Source: Alteromonas sp. V450 (lineage in GTDB: Bacteria; Pseudomonadota; Gammaproteobacteria; Enterobacterales; Alteromonadaceae). Taken from it: 64,000 bases of DNA. Under the pieces are notes generated by a model. That model did no database searches, was not told the origin of the DNA, and saw only the letters and a program-made list of their open reading frames with translations. Numbering within the stretch: position 1 is the stretch's first letter; every line of letters starts with the position of its first letter. Made by a program: the position numbers and the translations under genes. Positions 17,167 through 27,032 of this stretch are shown one piece after another. The stretch spans positions 3,038,001 through 3,102,000 of the forward strand of contig NZ_MODU01000004.1 of assembly GCF_001885075.1 (NCBI RefSeq). Direction: 5' to 3'.

Positions 17167-18888
17167 ATGGATATCACCCTTACCCTATTGTCATGCATGG
17201 CATTTATGGCACTGGTTGCCGTTATTTCTTACGCGAAAACAAAAGGGGAAGTTAACACACAAGACGGTTACTTCCTCGCAGGAAGAGGGCTTACCGGCAC
17301 ATTTATTGCCGGGTCCATGATCCTTACCAATCTCTCCGCAGAGCAGCTTATTGGTTTAAATGGCTCTGCGTTTGGCTACAATTTAAGCGCCATGGCATGG
17401 GAGGTTACCGCCGGTATTTCCACTATCATCATGGCATTGATTTTCCTACCGCGATACTTAGCTGGCGCCTTCTCTACCTTACCTGAATTCCTGCGTAATC
17501 GCTTTGATGACAGCGTTCGCAGAATGACAGTTGTCCTTTTTATGGTCGGCTACTCATTAATAACCATTCCGTCGGTGCTTTACTCAGGCTCTATTGCCGT
17601 ACTGCGGCTTTTCGATGTACCAGGCCTTTTCAACATAAGCTATGAAGTTGGTTTAGTGCTCACCATCATTGTTGTCGGTACAATTGGAGCACTATACGCC
17701 ATCTTCGGAGGCCTTAAAGCGGTTGCTGTATCAGATACAATAAATGGTATAGGACTTTTGATTATAGGTCTGCTGGTACCTATTTTGGGATTAATCGCAT
17801 TGGGCGACGGCAGTTTTAGTCAAGGCCTTTCAACGATTGCTACAACAGATACCGAAAAGCTTAATGCGATAGGCGGCGCAGACGATCCCGTCCCCTTCGG
17901 CACTATCTTTACCGGTATGATTTTAGCTAATCTGTTCTATTGGGGTACTAATCAATACGTTATCCAACGAACGCTTGGGGCAAAGAATCTGGTTGAAGGC
18001 CAAAAGGGCGTGCTGTTCTCGGGTTACTTCAAAGTGCTAGTGCCTTTTATGATGATGTTGCCTGGCGTAATCGCTTATCACTTGTACCAAGACGAAAACC
18101 TTCAAACTATCGATCTTGCCTATCCTCATCTAGTCAAAGATGTTTTGCCGCAATATCTGTCGGGGTTCTTCTTAGCAGTATTACTCGGAGCAGTGTTCAG
18201 CTCGTTCAATTCGCTACTCAATAGCGCTGCAACCCTATTTTGCCTTGATGTTTACAAACCTTTCAAAAAAGATAGGGTGAGCGATGAAAAACTCATTCGC
18301 GTAGCCAAAATCACCAGCATTGTCATTGCAGTGCTTTCTTTTATCACTGCCCCCCTGCTAATGTTCGCACCAGAGGGACTGTGGCAAATTATTCGTATTT
18401 TTACCGGGTTCTACAATATTCCCGTCATTACTATCGTGCTCGTTGGCTTATTTACCAAACGCGTTCCGGCGCTTGCAGCAAAAGTCGCGATTATCTTTCA
18501 CGTCATTGCTTATGGATTATTAAAGTTCGTTTGGGAAGTAGATATTAATTTCATTCATATCTATGCCATCTTGTTCGCCATAGAACTTGCAATAATGCTG
18601 GTTATTGGCAGGCTTTACCCAATGGCAAAACCTTGGCAATTTTCACCAAAGGCGGAAGTGAATATGACCCCTTGGCGCTACGCAATACCCTGCGCCATAA
18701 CCTTAGTTGGCCTAATTGCAACGCTTTATGCCATGTTTTCGCCCATTGGCTTTGTAGGTGGCCTGAGCAGTAGCTTTATTCCTCTGTTACTTATTATCTG
18801 GACAATTTGTGTTATTGCGATAAGTATGAGCTTAAGGTGGTGGCGCAATAAATACGAGCAAAGTATCAAGCGCCTTGCAAACGTTTAA
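17167..18888 (+). CDS. Solute:sodium symporter, SGLT/YidK type
   Basis: Of 573 residues with about 14 hydrophobic helices. Motifs DGYFLAGRGLTGTFIAGSMILTN (given in part: AGRGL, SMILTNLSAEQ) and NLFYWGTNQYVIQR match the sodium/sugar branch of the SSS family (vSGLT-like). It would import the sugar or sulfo-sugar cleaved by the GH31 enzyme 16 bp upstream, with which it must be co-transcribed. Substrate is inferred. The 425-bp gap that follows (18889-19313) holds LacI-type operators and the GH16 promoter. Confidence 0.9.
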   Translation: MDITLTLLSCMAFMALVAVISYAKTKGEVNTQDGYFLAGRGLTGTFIAGSMILTNLSAEQLIGLNGSAFGYNLSAMAWEVTAGISTIIMALIFLPRYLAGAFSTLPEFLRNRFDDSVRRMTVVLFMVGYSLITIPSVLYSGSIAVLRLFDVPGLFNISYEVGLVLTIIVVGTIGALYAIFGGLKAVAVSDTINGIGLLIIGLLVPILGLIALGDGSFSQGLSTIATTDTEKLNAIGGADDPVPFGTIFTGMILANLFYWGTNQYVIQRTLGAKNLVEGQKGVLFSGYFKVLVPFMMMLPGVIAYHLYQDENLQTIDLAYPHLVKDVLPQYLSGFFLAVLLGAVFSSFNSLLNSAATLFCLDVYKPFKKDRVSDEKLIRVAKITSIVIAVLSFITAPLLMFAPEGLWQIIRIFTGFYNIPVITIVLVGLFTKRVPALAAKVAIIFHVIAYGLLKFVWEVDINFIHIYAILFAIELAIMLVIGRLYPMAKPWQFSPKAEVNMTPWRYAIPCAITLVGLIATLYAMFSPIGFVGGLSSSFIPLLLIIWTICVIAISMSLRWWRNKYEQSIKRLANV

Positions 18889-19192
18889 GAAATTATTTAT
18901 CGACGATAAAAGCGACAGGTTTGGTTTGAACTGTGGATCTTGTTTCTAATACATTAACGAGATTTCACATTTCAAGCCGAAATATTTTGTTAAACGTTGT
19001 TAATATCCACTCATGACATATGTAAAAACGCGGTAAAGACAGAGAAGCAGCGCTTATCCTTTCGTACAAAAAACACACTCAAACCCTTGTTTTAATTGAT
19101 AATTATAACAATAACACTCGAGCCACACGCCCCTAAAAATGTTAAAATATTGAGAACAATGTTGATCTTTAAGTGGGGTTAGCTTAAATTAA

Positions 19193-19246
19193 TGTAAGCG
19201 CTTTCAAATGGGCCTTTTTATTTGTTGAAAATTGTAAGCGCTTACA
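19193..19246. promoter_or_regulatory. Paired LacI-type operators before GH16
   Basis: TGTAAGCGCTTTCA (19193-19206) and the perfect dyad TGTAAGCGCTTACA (19233-19246), 40 bp apart centre to centre. The same motif pair occurs at 31405 and 31437 before the genes for GH1/LacI and MFS/GH3, so the LacI protein encoded at 32943 is the obvious ligand. Confidence 0.85.
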
Positions 19247-19313
19247 TGAGCTTTTTAAAGTGGGCAATTTCCACTATATAAAACCCAATTTCTTTTGAGC
19301 AGGGCTGAAAAAA

Positions 19314-21995
19314 ATGACCAAAAAAGCATCTCAACTTACGCGGATTGCAGCCGCCTTATCAGTGACAACACTTATTGGGTGTGGTGGCGGCTCCACTACA
19401 TCTACTGATATCGACGCTGTGGACGCCTCTGTACCTGTTTCTGACTGGACATTAGTATGGAGCGATGAGTTCGAAGGCAACAGCATCGACGAAGATAGCT
19501 GGACGCACGAAGTTAACTGTGACGGTGGCGGAAACAACGAGGCACAGTGTTATACAGACAGTACAAGCAACGCGTTTGTATCCGACGGCAGTTTAAAGAT
19601 CGTTGCACTCCCTGCTGAAGATGGTGCGCCAAAACCCTATACATCAGCTCGTCTCAATACGCGCTACAAAGCAGACTTTAAATATGGTCGCATTGAAATG
19701 CGCGCAAAGATGCCCGAGGGCCAAGGAAGTTGGCCAGCGTTTTGGATGATGCCTACCGACGAAGTGTACGGCGGCTGGCCGCGCTCTGGAGAAATTGACA
19801 TTGTTGAGGCAGTGAATTTAAAAGCTGCAGACGCTGACGGCAACCCTGAAAATCATATTTATGGCACATTGCACTACGGTCGCGAATGGCCTAACAATGA
19901 CAATTCGGGTAAAGCCTATTCTCTACCGTCGGGTGCAAACCCAGCTGACGACTTCCATACGTATGCTATTGAGTGGCAAGAAGGTGAAATACGTTGGTAC
20001 ATGGATGATTATCTGTATGCAACGCAGCGTCGTTCAGAAGTTCGATACAACGCAAACGGCGACGCGACGGGCCTTTCGCATCGTGGATGGTACGCTGAAT
20101 ATTTTGAACAGGGTACTGGCGAGCTTACGACGTTTTGGGATAACGCTCCATTTGACCAAGAATTTTATCTAATACTCAATTTAGCTGTGGGCGGCAACTG
20201 GCCTGAAGCAGTAAACGAAACGGGCATCAATGCCGATGCGTTTGCGAATGGCCAAACCTTTGAAATTGACTACGTGCGTGTTTATGAGTGTGCATCCGAT
20301 CCAGATACCGGCAAAGGTTGTGAGACAGTACGTCCTGGCTATGACTCTCTTGAAGACGCTCTCGTCGAAGGCGCAGCCCCCATCCCTTCACCACCATCAA
20401 CGGGGATCCCTCAAAATTTAACTATTTTTGATGGAACGCCAAATCCAAACTGGCCAGCGTGGGACTGCTGTGGCGGCACTACTCCGGCACTAGTAGAAGA
20501 CTCAGAATTCGGCCAAGTCTACGAATTTAGCATTAGCGAAGCACCCACAGTGATGGGCTTTATAAGTCGCTCTGCCTTTATCACAGACCCTGATGGCGAG
20601 GCTACACCGTTCGATGCATCGCCAATAGAAGAAACTGGCAGCGTAAAATTTGATTTAAAAGTGACATCATTACCATTTAATTCATCGACTAATTGGCTGT
20701 TTAAAATCGAAAGTTCCGAAGGCTCTACCGCGGTTGAACTTCCACTTTCAAGTGGTTACGTAGGCCCCGCTGATATCGCAGGCGCAACGCCAGAACAAGG
20801 CGTATGGGAATCTTATTCGTTTCCGTTGAGCATGCTTGCTCAGGCAGGGTTAGACACAAGCGCGATTGACGTCATTATGGTGTTTCCAGCTTGGGATACT
20901 GGTAACGGCGCTGTCTATCGCCTGGCTAACGTAGAAATATCTCAAGAAGGCGGCGTTAGCTATCCAGAACTCGTAATTTTTGAAGATGGTCAAAATCCAA
21001 ATTGGCCTATGTGGGACTGTTGCGGTGGCTCAACGCCGACTGAAGAAATGGACGATGAAGCACATGGTTTAACCGCAGAGTTCCGCATCGGTGCTGAGCC
21101 AACTGTAATGGGCTTTATAACTCGTCCGGGCGCAGGTGGCGGTAACACACCGTTTGATGCAACGGCATTAACCGATGGCGGCCTTCTTCAGTTTGAAATG
21201 CGTGTTTTGAACGCACCAAATAATCCTGACTCTACTTGGTTGTTCAAAATAGAGTCCAATGATGCGTCTACAGCAGTGGAAATACCACTTACCGAAAGTG
21301 TTGAGGGGCAAGCGCCTGTTACAGGCGAGTGGCAGACATACACTTTCCCTATCTCAGACCTTCAGGCGCGAGGATTAGATGTAAGTGCTATCGACGTCAT
21401 TATGGTTTTCCCAGCGTGGGGTACAGGTGAAGGTGCTGTCTATCGTATGGACAACGTGAAGTTCTTCCACCCAGACAGCGGCGAAGAAATGGGCGCTTCG
21501 GGTATAACGTTGTTTGCAGACACTGCGGCTGAACAGTGGAGAATATGGGACTGCTGTGGTGGTTCAATGCCTACAGAAGAAGTAGATGACGCTGACCATG
21601 GCACTGTTGCGGAATTTCGCATAGGCGCAACACCGACGGTTATGGGAATTATTGCCGACGATGGACATGCCTATGACGCATCTGCACTTCATTTAGACGG
21701 TGTGGTGCGCTTTGAGATGAAAGTAAGTGCAATGCCAAATAATGCAGATGCACCATGGCTATTTAAAATTGAATCGATAGGCGCATCTACGGCGGTTGAG
21801 CTTGGCCTTGCAGATAGCCTAGAAGGGGCGACCCCAGTTCAAGGCGAATGGCAAACTTATACCTTCCCACTTCAAACACTCTTCGATGCGGGGCTGGATA
21901 TCAGTGCTATCAACGTCATCATGATGTTTCCAGCATGGGGACAAGGCGAAGGCGCCGTTTATCGCGTTGACAATGTAGAAATTGCAGCACAGTAA
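19314..21995 (+). CDS. GH16 beta-glucanase lipoprotein with three C-terminal repeats
   Basis: Of 893 residues. Lipobox LIGC near residue 24 makes it a lipoprotein. The GH16 domain (about 42-330) has the catalytic ExDxxE motif at E160, D162, E165 (GEIDIVEAV), as in laminarinases. Then come three homologous modules of about 165-180 residues, each opening with W-DCCGG (W383, W567, W745) and ending in a VIMVFPAWG-like and VYR-DNV segment. They resemble the accessory C-terminal domain of ExoP-type marine glucanases and probably bind glycan. Co-operon with the following TonB receptor and preceded by two LacI operators. Endo-1,3-beta-glucanase activity is the best guess. Confidence 0.92.
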   Translation: MTKKASQLTRIAAALSVTTLIGCGGGSTTSTDIDAVDASVPVSDWTLVWSDEFEGNSIDEDSWTHEVNCDGGGNNEAQCYTDSTSNAFVSDGSLKIVALPAEDGAPKPYTSARLNTRYKADFKYGRIEMRAKMPEGQGSWPAFWMMPTDEVYGGWPRSGEIDIVEAVNLKAADADGNPENHIYGTLHYGREWPNNDNSGKAYSLPSGANPADDFHTYAIEWQEGEIRWYMDDYLYATQRRSEVRYNANGDATGLSHRGWYAEYFEQGTGELTTFWDNAPFDQEFYLILNLAVGGNWPEAVNETGINADAFANGQTFEIDYVRVYECASDPDTGKGCETVRPGYDSLEDALVEGAAPIPSPPSTGIPQNLTIFDGTPNPNWPAWDCCGGTTPALVEDSEFGQVYEFSISEAPTVMGFISRSAFITDPDGEATPFDASPIEETGSVKFDLKVTSLPFNSSTNWLFKIESSEGSTAVELPLSSGYVGPADIAGATPEQGVWESYSFPLSMLAQAGLDTSAIDVIMVFPAWDTGNGAVYRLANVEISQEGGVSYPELVIFEDGQNPNWPMWDCCGGSTPTEEMDDEAHGLTAEFRIGAEPTVMGFITRPGAGGGNTPFDATALTDGGLLQFEMRVLNAPNNPDSTWLFKIESNDASTAVEIPLTESVEGQAPVTGEWQTYTFPISDLQARGLDVSAIDVIMVFPAWGTGEGAVYRMDNVKFFHPDSGEEMGASGITLFADTAAEQWRIWDCCGGSMPTEEVDDADHGTVAEFRIGATPTVMGIIADDGHAYDASALHLDGVVRFEMKVSAMPNNADAPWLFKIESIGASTAVELGLADSLEGATPVQGEWQTYTFPLQTLFDAGLDISAINVIMMFPAWGQGEGAVYRVDNVEIAAQ
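20410..21990 (+). repeat. Three tandem protein modules in the GH16 gene
   Basis: Intragenic repeats starting near 20410, 20965 and 21505. All share the WDCCGG opening, PTVMG, WLFKIES, STAVE and FPAWG signatures. The DNA has diverged, so the repeats are old rather than a recent duplication. Confidence 0.85.
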
Positions 21996-22062
21996 CAAAG
22001 CATATGCTGTCTGAGAAAGACTTGGACGGCATAGAAAAGTGATAAGAATTAGTAGGTCAACT

Positions 22063-25014
22063 ATGAAAAATACACCGTTTAAAAAGACCCAACTTGCCAC
22101 ATCAATGGCTTTGTTGATGGGTTCTAGCATCGCACTATCTACCCACGCTCAAGAAACAGAATCTGTTGCACCAGTCGAAGGTGAAGTCGAAGTTATACAA
22201 GTCAGCGGTATTCGCGGAAGCATGATCCGCTCGATGGATTTGAAACGCAGTTCTAACGGCGTAGTGGATGCAATTTCAGCAGAAGAGTTAGGTAAATTTC
22301 CAGACACAAACCTAGCTGAAGCGCTACAACGTATTACAGGCGTTACGATCAGCCGCTCTAACGGGGAAGGTAGCCAAATAACCGTACGTGGCTTTGGCCC
22401 AGACTTTAACTTAATTACGTTAAACGGACGCCAAATGCCAGGCACGGGGTTTACCCGTTCTTTTGATTTAGCAAACCTTTCAGCTGAAGGCGTTAGTACG
22501 CTAGAGCTACATAAAACAGCACGTGCAGAAAACCCCAGTGGTGGATTGGGCGCCACCGTTAATATAATTACTATGAAACCGCTGGCTCAGCCGGGCCAAA
22601 ATGCCACTATATCGGTCAAGGGCATTCACGATACCTCTAATGAAGAAGGCGATGATGTTACGCCTGAAATTGCCGGGGTTTATACCAATACCTTTGCTGA
22701 TGATATGTTCGGATTTGGCGTGTCATTTTCTCATCAAGAGCGTGATTTTCAGCAGCAATCTGCAAATATCCAAGGCTGGCAGAGACAGTTAAACGATGCC
22801 CTTCCCGACCTTGATCCATCGAAGGTGGTTGATAATCGCACCAAGATTACCGATGCTGCATTTTTCCCCAAAGACATGAACTACGGTATCAGTGACGTAC
22901 AGCGTGAACGCCAGAATGGTCAAGTTACATTTCAATTTCGACCTATCGACGCTTTTACTGCCACTGTTGACTACACGGCAAGTAGAGCAACCACCGGAAC
23001 CAATGCGGTGGGCTGGGGAATTTGGAACAACTTTGGTGCCAACATAAATGCTTACGAACTCGACGAGAACGGTACCGCTGTTTATGCAGATATCAGCGGT
23101 GATGATGGTTCATTCACCGCAAGCAGAAATACCACGCGAGTAGATGCGCGCTCTCTCGGCGTAAATTTTGATTGGATGATTAACGATGATTGGCACGTGA
23201 GCCTCGACTATCATGATTCATACAACAAGATAGACAATGGGTATGACGACGGCCTTGGAAGCGCAGGCCAAATCATTCTGGGGTCGAACCAACTAAAATC
23301 AAAAGTGTACGACTATCGAGAGGGTGACATACCTCAGGTCTTCGTTAACTGGAACAACGGCACTAATGAAATTCTTCCCAGCGAGATTGACTCGAACTTC
23401 AGTCAATTCATTTACTCACCTGGCCGTTCGGACATTGAACAACTTCAGCTAGATGGTACTTGGTATAACTCTGCATTTGACATCCCATTGGTTAAAATAG
23501 ACTTTGGCTACGCGCGTACAGAGCAGTCGCTTTCGGGCTTTACTGCATGGAGCGGACTACGTGGTGGCCCCGGATTCAACCCTTCGTTTACCGAAATATT
23601 TCCTGACAGCATGTTTACTCGCAACGATACATCAGGCTTCCTTGATGCATTCAGCAGTGGCGGCGCCAATATGAATCCAGGCTATTACTACACGTTTGAC
23701 TTTGATGAAGCACTTGCTCGACAACTTCAGTTCATTACTGCTGACGTGGTCGGTGAAGCTAATGCATACTCTATCGATCCATATTTCATGGGCGCGCCTT
23801 CAGTAAGCAATGTTGAAGAGACTACTGACTCAATTTATGTTCAATCTGAGTGGGATTTTGAGATTGGTGACTACTATGTTCAAATCAATGCAGGCTTGCG
23901 TTACGAAGAAACCGAAGTGCCAAGCTCGGCTGAAGTACTCGTTCCAATTCAGGTAAATTGGGTCGCCGCGTCAGAGTGGATCACCGACTTTGAGGCAGAG
24001 CCACAGCTGCAGGATTTTACCGGTGAATACGATATTTTACTGCCCATGTTCGATATTAAAGTTGACGTTACAGACGACATAGTCGCTCGATTCTCATGGG
24101 GTAAATCGATCACTCGTGCACCTATTGGCTTATTGCAAGGCGGGCTCTCTTTTACCGGTAGTCCAAAAATTGGGGCGCGTACCGCCACAGCAGGTAACAC
24201 AAGCCTATTACCTTTTGAGTCGTCAAACTTAGACCTGTCGTTTGAATGGTATTACGATGAAGCAAGCTACGCTTCTATTGGCTTGTTCAGAAAATCAGTC
24301 GAAAATTATATTATAACTTCGGCACGCGATAGACAATTTGAAGGCCTTCGTGACATTTATCAAGGGCCTCGTTGGAACGAAGCCGTTGCAGCGCTAGAGG
24401 GAGCAGGTGTTCAAGCAACCGACAGTGCAATCTACGACTATTTTGTTGAAAATGGTTACGCCGACGAAAATGGCGTTGTTGAACCTAACGCAGACGACCC
24501 ACTGATTACATGGCGTACAAGACAACCAGACAATTCAAGTACGCCAAGAACCGTAGAGGGTGTAGAAATCGCGGTACAGCATACGTTTGGGGACACAGGC
24601 TTTGGTTTTGGTGCTAATGCGACGTTAGTAGACGGCGATGTAACTTACGACCCGTATTATTTCGGTGATGAAGAAGTTAACCCGCTCGTTGGTATTAGCG
24701 ATTCAGCCAACTTTCAAGTGTTTTACGAAAAAGAAGGCTTGTCGGTAAAAGTAACGTATGCATGGCGTTCTGATTACGTTGTAGGTATTGGTCAAGCCCA
24801 AGGGTCATCTGATAACCCAGCAACGCAATTCGACACTTTCGGTCAGGTTGATGCAAGCATCAACTACGATGTAAATGAGAACTTAACGGTGTTCCTAGAA
24901 GGTGTAAATATTAACGACGAAACCGAACGTGGCTATGGCCGCTTTGAAGAGCAATTCTTGTTTGCTCGCCAATATGGCCCGCGCTACACGCTGGGTGCAA
25001 GGTATACATTTTAA
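22063..25014 (+). CDS. TonB-dependent receptor, probable beta-glucan oligosaccharide uptake
   Basis: Of 983 residues from the ATG at 22063 (AGGT upstream), giving a proper signal peptide ending at THAQ. A plug domain (LGKFPDTNLAEALQRITGVTISR, seen in part as FPDTNLAEALQRI) and a beta-barrel ending in an aromatic residue (LGARYTF) are present. It belongs to the large proteobacterial carbohydrate TonB receptor class. It lies 67 bp after the GH16 gene and should import glucan fragments made at the surface. A clear terminator follows. Confidence 0.92.
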   Translation: MKNTPFKKTQLATSMALLMGSSIALSTHAQETESVAPVEGEVEVIQVSGIRGSMIRSMDLKRSSNGVVDAISAEELGKFPDTNLAEALQRITGVTISRSNGEGSQITVRGFGPDFNLITLNGRQMPGTGFTRSFDLANLSAEGVSTLELHKTARAENPSGGLGATVNIITMKPLAQPGQNATISVKGIHDTSNEEGDDVTPEIAGVYTNTFADDMFGFGVSFSHQERDFQQQSANIQGWQRQLNDALPDLDPSKVVDNRTKITDAAFFPKDMNYGISDVQRERQNGQVTFQFRPIDAFTATVDYTASRATTGTNAVGWGIWNNFGANINAYELDENGTAVYADISGDDGSFTASRNTTRVDARSLGVNFDWMINDDWHVSLDYHDSYNKIDNGYDDGLGSAGQIILGSNQLKSKVYDYREGDIPQVFVNWNNGTNEILPSEIDSNFSQFIYSPGRSDIEQLQLDGTWYNSAFDIPLVKIDFGYARTEQSLSGFTAWSGLRGGPGFNPSFTEIFPDSMFTRNDTSGFLDAFSSGGANMNPGYYYTFDFDEALARQLQFITADVVGEANAYSIDPYFMGAPSVSNVEETTDSIYVQSEWDFEIGDYYVQINAGLRYEETEVPSSAEVLVPIQVNWVAASEWITDFEAEPQLQDFTGEYDILLPMFDIKVDVTDDIVARFSWGKSITRAPIGLLQGGLSFTGSPKIGARTATAGNTSLLPFESSNLDLSFEWYYDEASYASIGLFRKSVENYIITSARDRQFEGLRDIYQGPRWNEAVAALEGAGVQATDSAIYDYFVENGYADENGVVEPNADDPLITWRTRQPDNSSTPRTVEGVEIAVQHTFGDTGFGFGANATLVDGDVTYDPYYFGDEEVNPLVGISDSANFQVFYEKEGLSVKVTYAWRSDYVVGIGQAQGSSDNPATQFDTFGQVDASINYDVNENLTVFLEGVNINDETERGYGRFEEQFLFARQYGPRYTLGARYTF

Positions 25015-25040
25015 TTAGCCCAGCTAATAATGTCTGAATA

Positions 25041-25067
25041 GCCGCAGCAGTTACTGCGGCTTTTTTA
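25041..25067 (+). terminator. Rho-independent terminator after the GH16-TonB receptor unit
   Basis: GCCGCAG-CAGTTA-CTGCGGC stem-loop followed by TTTTTT. Confidence 0.9.
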
Positions 25068-25159
25068 TTGTAAGTTTTGAAAAACTTTGTGTATGATGCT
25101 CAACCCTGCAACTACGGCAGGACAGTTTTAAGCAGTACACTACGGACATTAAGCAATTC

Positions 25160-27001
25160 ATGGAAGGAATTAGTCGTTTCCTTGTCGTTTCCATACTTTT
25201 GTTGTCGCACGCTTTTTCTATTGCAAGCGCTCAATCTTCGGTAGAAACCGCAGCACATCAACCTCAGTGGTTGTCGTTGTTACATTATGAAAAAACGTTT
25301 CTTGGCGAATTTACATCTGCTATAGATACGCCAGCGTTTTTCTTTTCGCCCCGCGGGAAAAACGATCCGCTTGCAGAGCTTCAAGCCACAATATCTTCGT
25401 TCATAGAAGAACCTCATTCACAATGCACTTTTCCAGCACGGGCTATGTTTGTGTCACAGAATGTTGCAACGCTTCCTGATGTGCAGTGCGACGCGTTCAA
25501 TTCATTTCTTTCAAACATAAATGCTACTGGGGTAAGCCTAATTTATGCATCGGGGTATTTAGGAAATCCCGCAAGCATGTATGGCCATGTGTTTTTGAAA
25601 TTTAACAACACATCGCAAAGCGAATTGCTGGACAATACGTATAACTACGGCGCTCGTTATCCAGATAATGAAAACCCTATCGCCTATATACTAAATGGTA
25701 TTTTCGGAGGCTATGACGGTTATTTTGCGAATCAAAAATACCATCATCAAACACTCACCTACACTGAAAGTGAACTGAGAGACTTGTGGGAATATTCGCT
25801 TTCATTAACCTCAAAAGAAATTTCTATCTTACTGGCACACCTTTGGGAACTCGAGCAGATCCCAATGACCTATTATTTTTTTAAACAAAACTGTGCGTAT
25901 CAGATTTCACAGCTTCTCTCTCTGGCTACGGGCACATCATATATGCCCAACGATAAAGCGTGGATAATGCCATTTGATATCGTTACCGCAATTAAAAAGC
26001 GTCACCCAAGCCTTATCGAAGCAGTGAAATATCACCCTTCGCGCCAAGAGGCGCTTTACAAGAAATTCGCTCAACTGACTGACAAAGAAAAAACGCGACT
26101 GACAGTGGCATTGAGCGCCGAGGAAATGACCGCTAAAACGCTGACTGAACTTCTTGAACCGTTAAACGAAGACCAAATGAAAAGGGTGATTGATACAGCA
26201 TTTGATTACTTTTCATACTTGTCGCAGTCGCAGTCGCAGTCAGAAAACGATATGTCAGTTTTGCTGCAGCAAAGAAAAGCATTTGTGGATGTGCGGTTCA
26301 AGTTACCTCCTGGTAACAGTAGGTTTGAACCAATAACGCCCGCTCCACCGGATACAGCGCAGGATACAACGCTTTTACAAGTGAGTATGATGCACAACAA
26401 TGACGCTGATACCGGAGTAAGTGTCAGGTTTCGCGCAAACTATTACGACTTGCTTACGGTTAACCCTGCGCGTATCCCCTTTTCAGAACTCTCTACGTTT
26501 GACGTAAGAATCAATATCTTTGAAGGCACAAAGCCTAACCTTGCTGAGCTTACAGCGCTTCGCATTACAAACTTAAATGCAGCGAGTACGGGTCTGCCTG
26601 GCGACGACAAAATCGCGTGGAAATTTGCAAGTGGATACCGTGACCTATCAGTTAACAACGATATCGGCGCATTCTACATAGACGGGTTTCTAGGTAAGAG
26701 CTATTCGCCGGCATTCGATATCGCACTTTACGGCGGTTTATCTTCAACCGCGACGAGTAAGAACAATCTCGGCGGCTACCTTGCGGTAGGGGCTGAGTTT
26801 GGTGGCGTTTTTAATATTTCGCCACATTATGCAATGTCCTTTAGCGTGGGACATCAGAGGTATGCCAATGCACTAGAGGAAAAGCGAACCTACGCAACGT
26901 GGGAGCACCGCTTTTTGCACCATCAACAATATGATGTCAGAGCATTGTTACGCTACGACGAGGCGTTTGAGTACTCTATCGCTTTGTCACACTATTTTTA
27001 A
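25160..27001 (+). CDS. DUF4105 (Lnb-type) periplasmic/outer-membrane protein
   Basis: Of 613 residues with a signal peptide ending near IASAQ. The N-terminal half carries the DUF4105 pattern: YASGYLGNPASMYGHVFLKF, then NPIAYILNGIFGGYDGYF and YYFFKQNCAYQISQLL, with the conserved His and Cys of an NlpC/P60-like fold. The C-terminal 230 residues are rich in beta-strand and end in an aromatic (LSHYF), suggesting a small barrel. A short SQSQSQS run (near 26220) comes from a CAGTCG repeat. It is followed 31 bp later by a DUF3015 gene. Function unknown. Confidence 0.8.
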   Translation: MEGISRFLVVSILLLSHAFSIASAQSSVETAAHQPQWLSLLHYEKTFLGEFTSAIDTPAFFFSPRGKNDPLAELQATISSFIEEPHSQCTFPARAMFVSQNVATLPDVQCDAFNSFLSNINATGVSLIYASGYLGNPASMYGHVFLKFNNTSQSELLDNTYNYGARYPDNENPIAYILNGIFGGYDGYFANQKYHHQTLTYTESELRDLWEYSLSLTSKEISILLAHLWELEQIPMTYYFFKQNCAYQISQLLSLATGTSYMPNDKAWIMPFDIVTAIKKRHPSLIEAVKYHPSRQEALYKKFAQLTDKEKTRLTVALSAEEMTAKTLTELLEPLNEDQMKRVIDTAFDYFSYLSQSQSQSENDMSVLLQQRKAFVDVRFKLPPGNSRFEPITPAPPDTAQDTTLLQVSMMHNNDADTGVSVRFRANYYDLLTVNPARIPFSELSTFDVRINIFEGTKPNLAELTALRITNLNAASTGLPGDDKIAWKFASGYRDLSVNNDIGAFYIDGFLGKSYSPAFDIALYGGLSSTATSKNNLGGYLAVGAEFGGVFNISPHYAMSFSVGHQRYANALEEKRTYATWEHRFLHHQQYDVRALLRYDEAFEYSIALSHYF

Positions 27002-27032
27002 TAAAACAATAAAACCAAAATGGAGTTTTAAA

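Noticed and set aside
26220..26245. CAGTCG tandem repeat in the DUF4105 gene
   Set aside because: Short, in frame and encodes a harmless SQSQSQS run; no sign of instability beyond the repeat itself.
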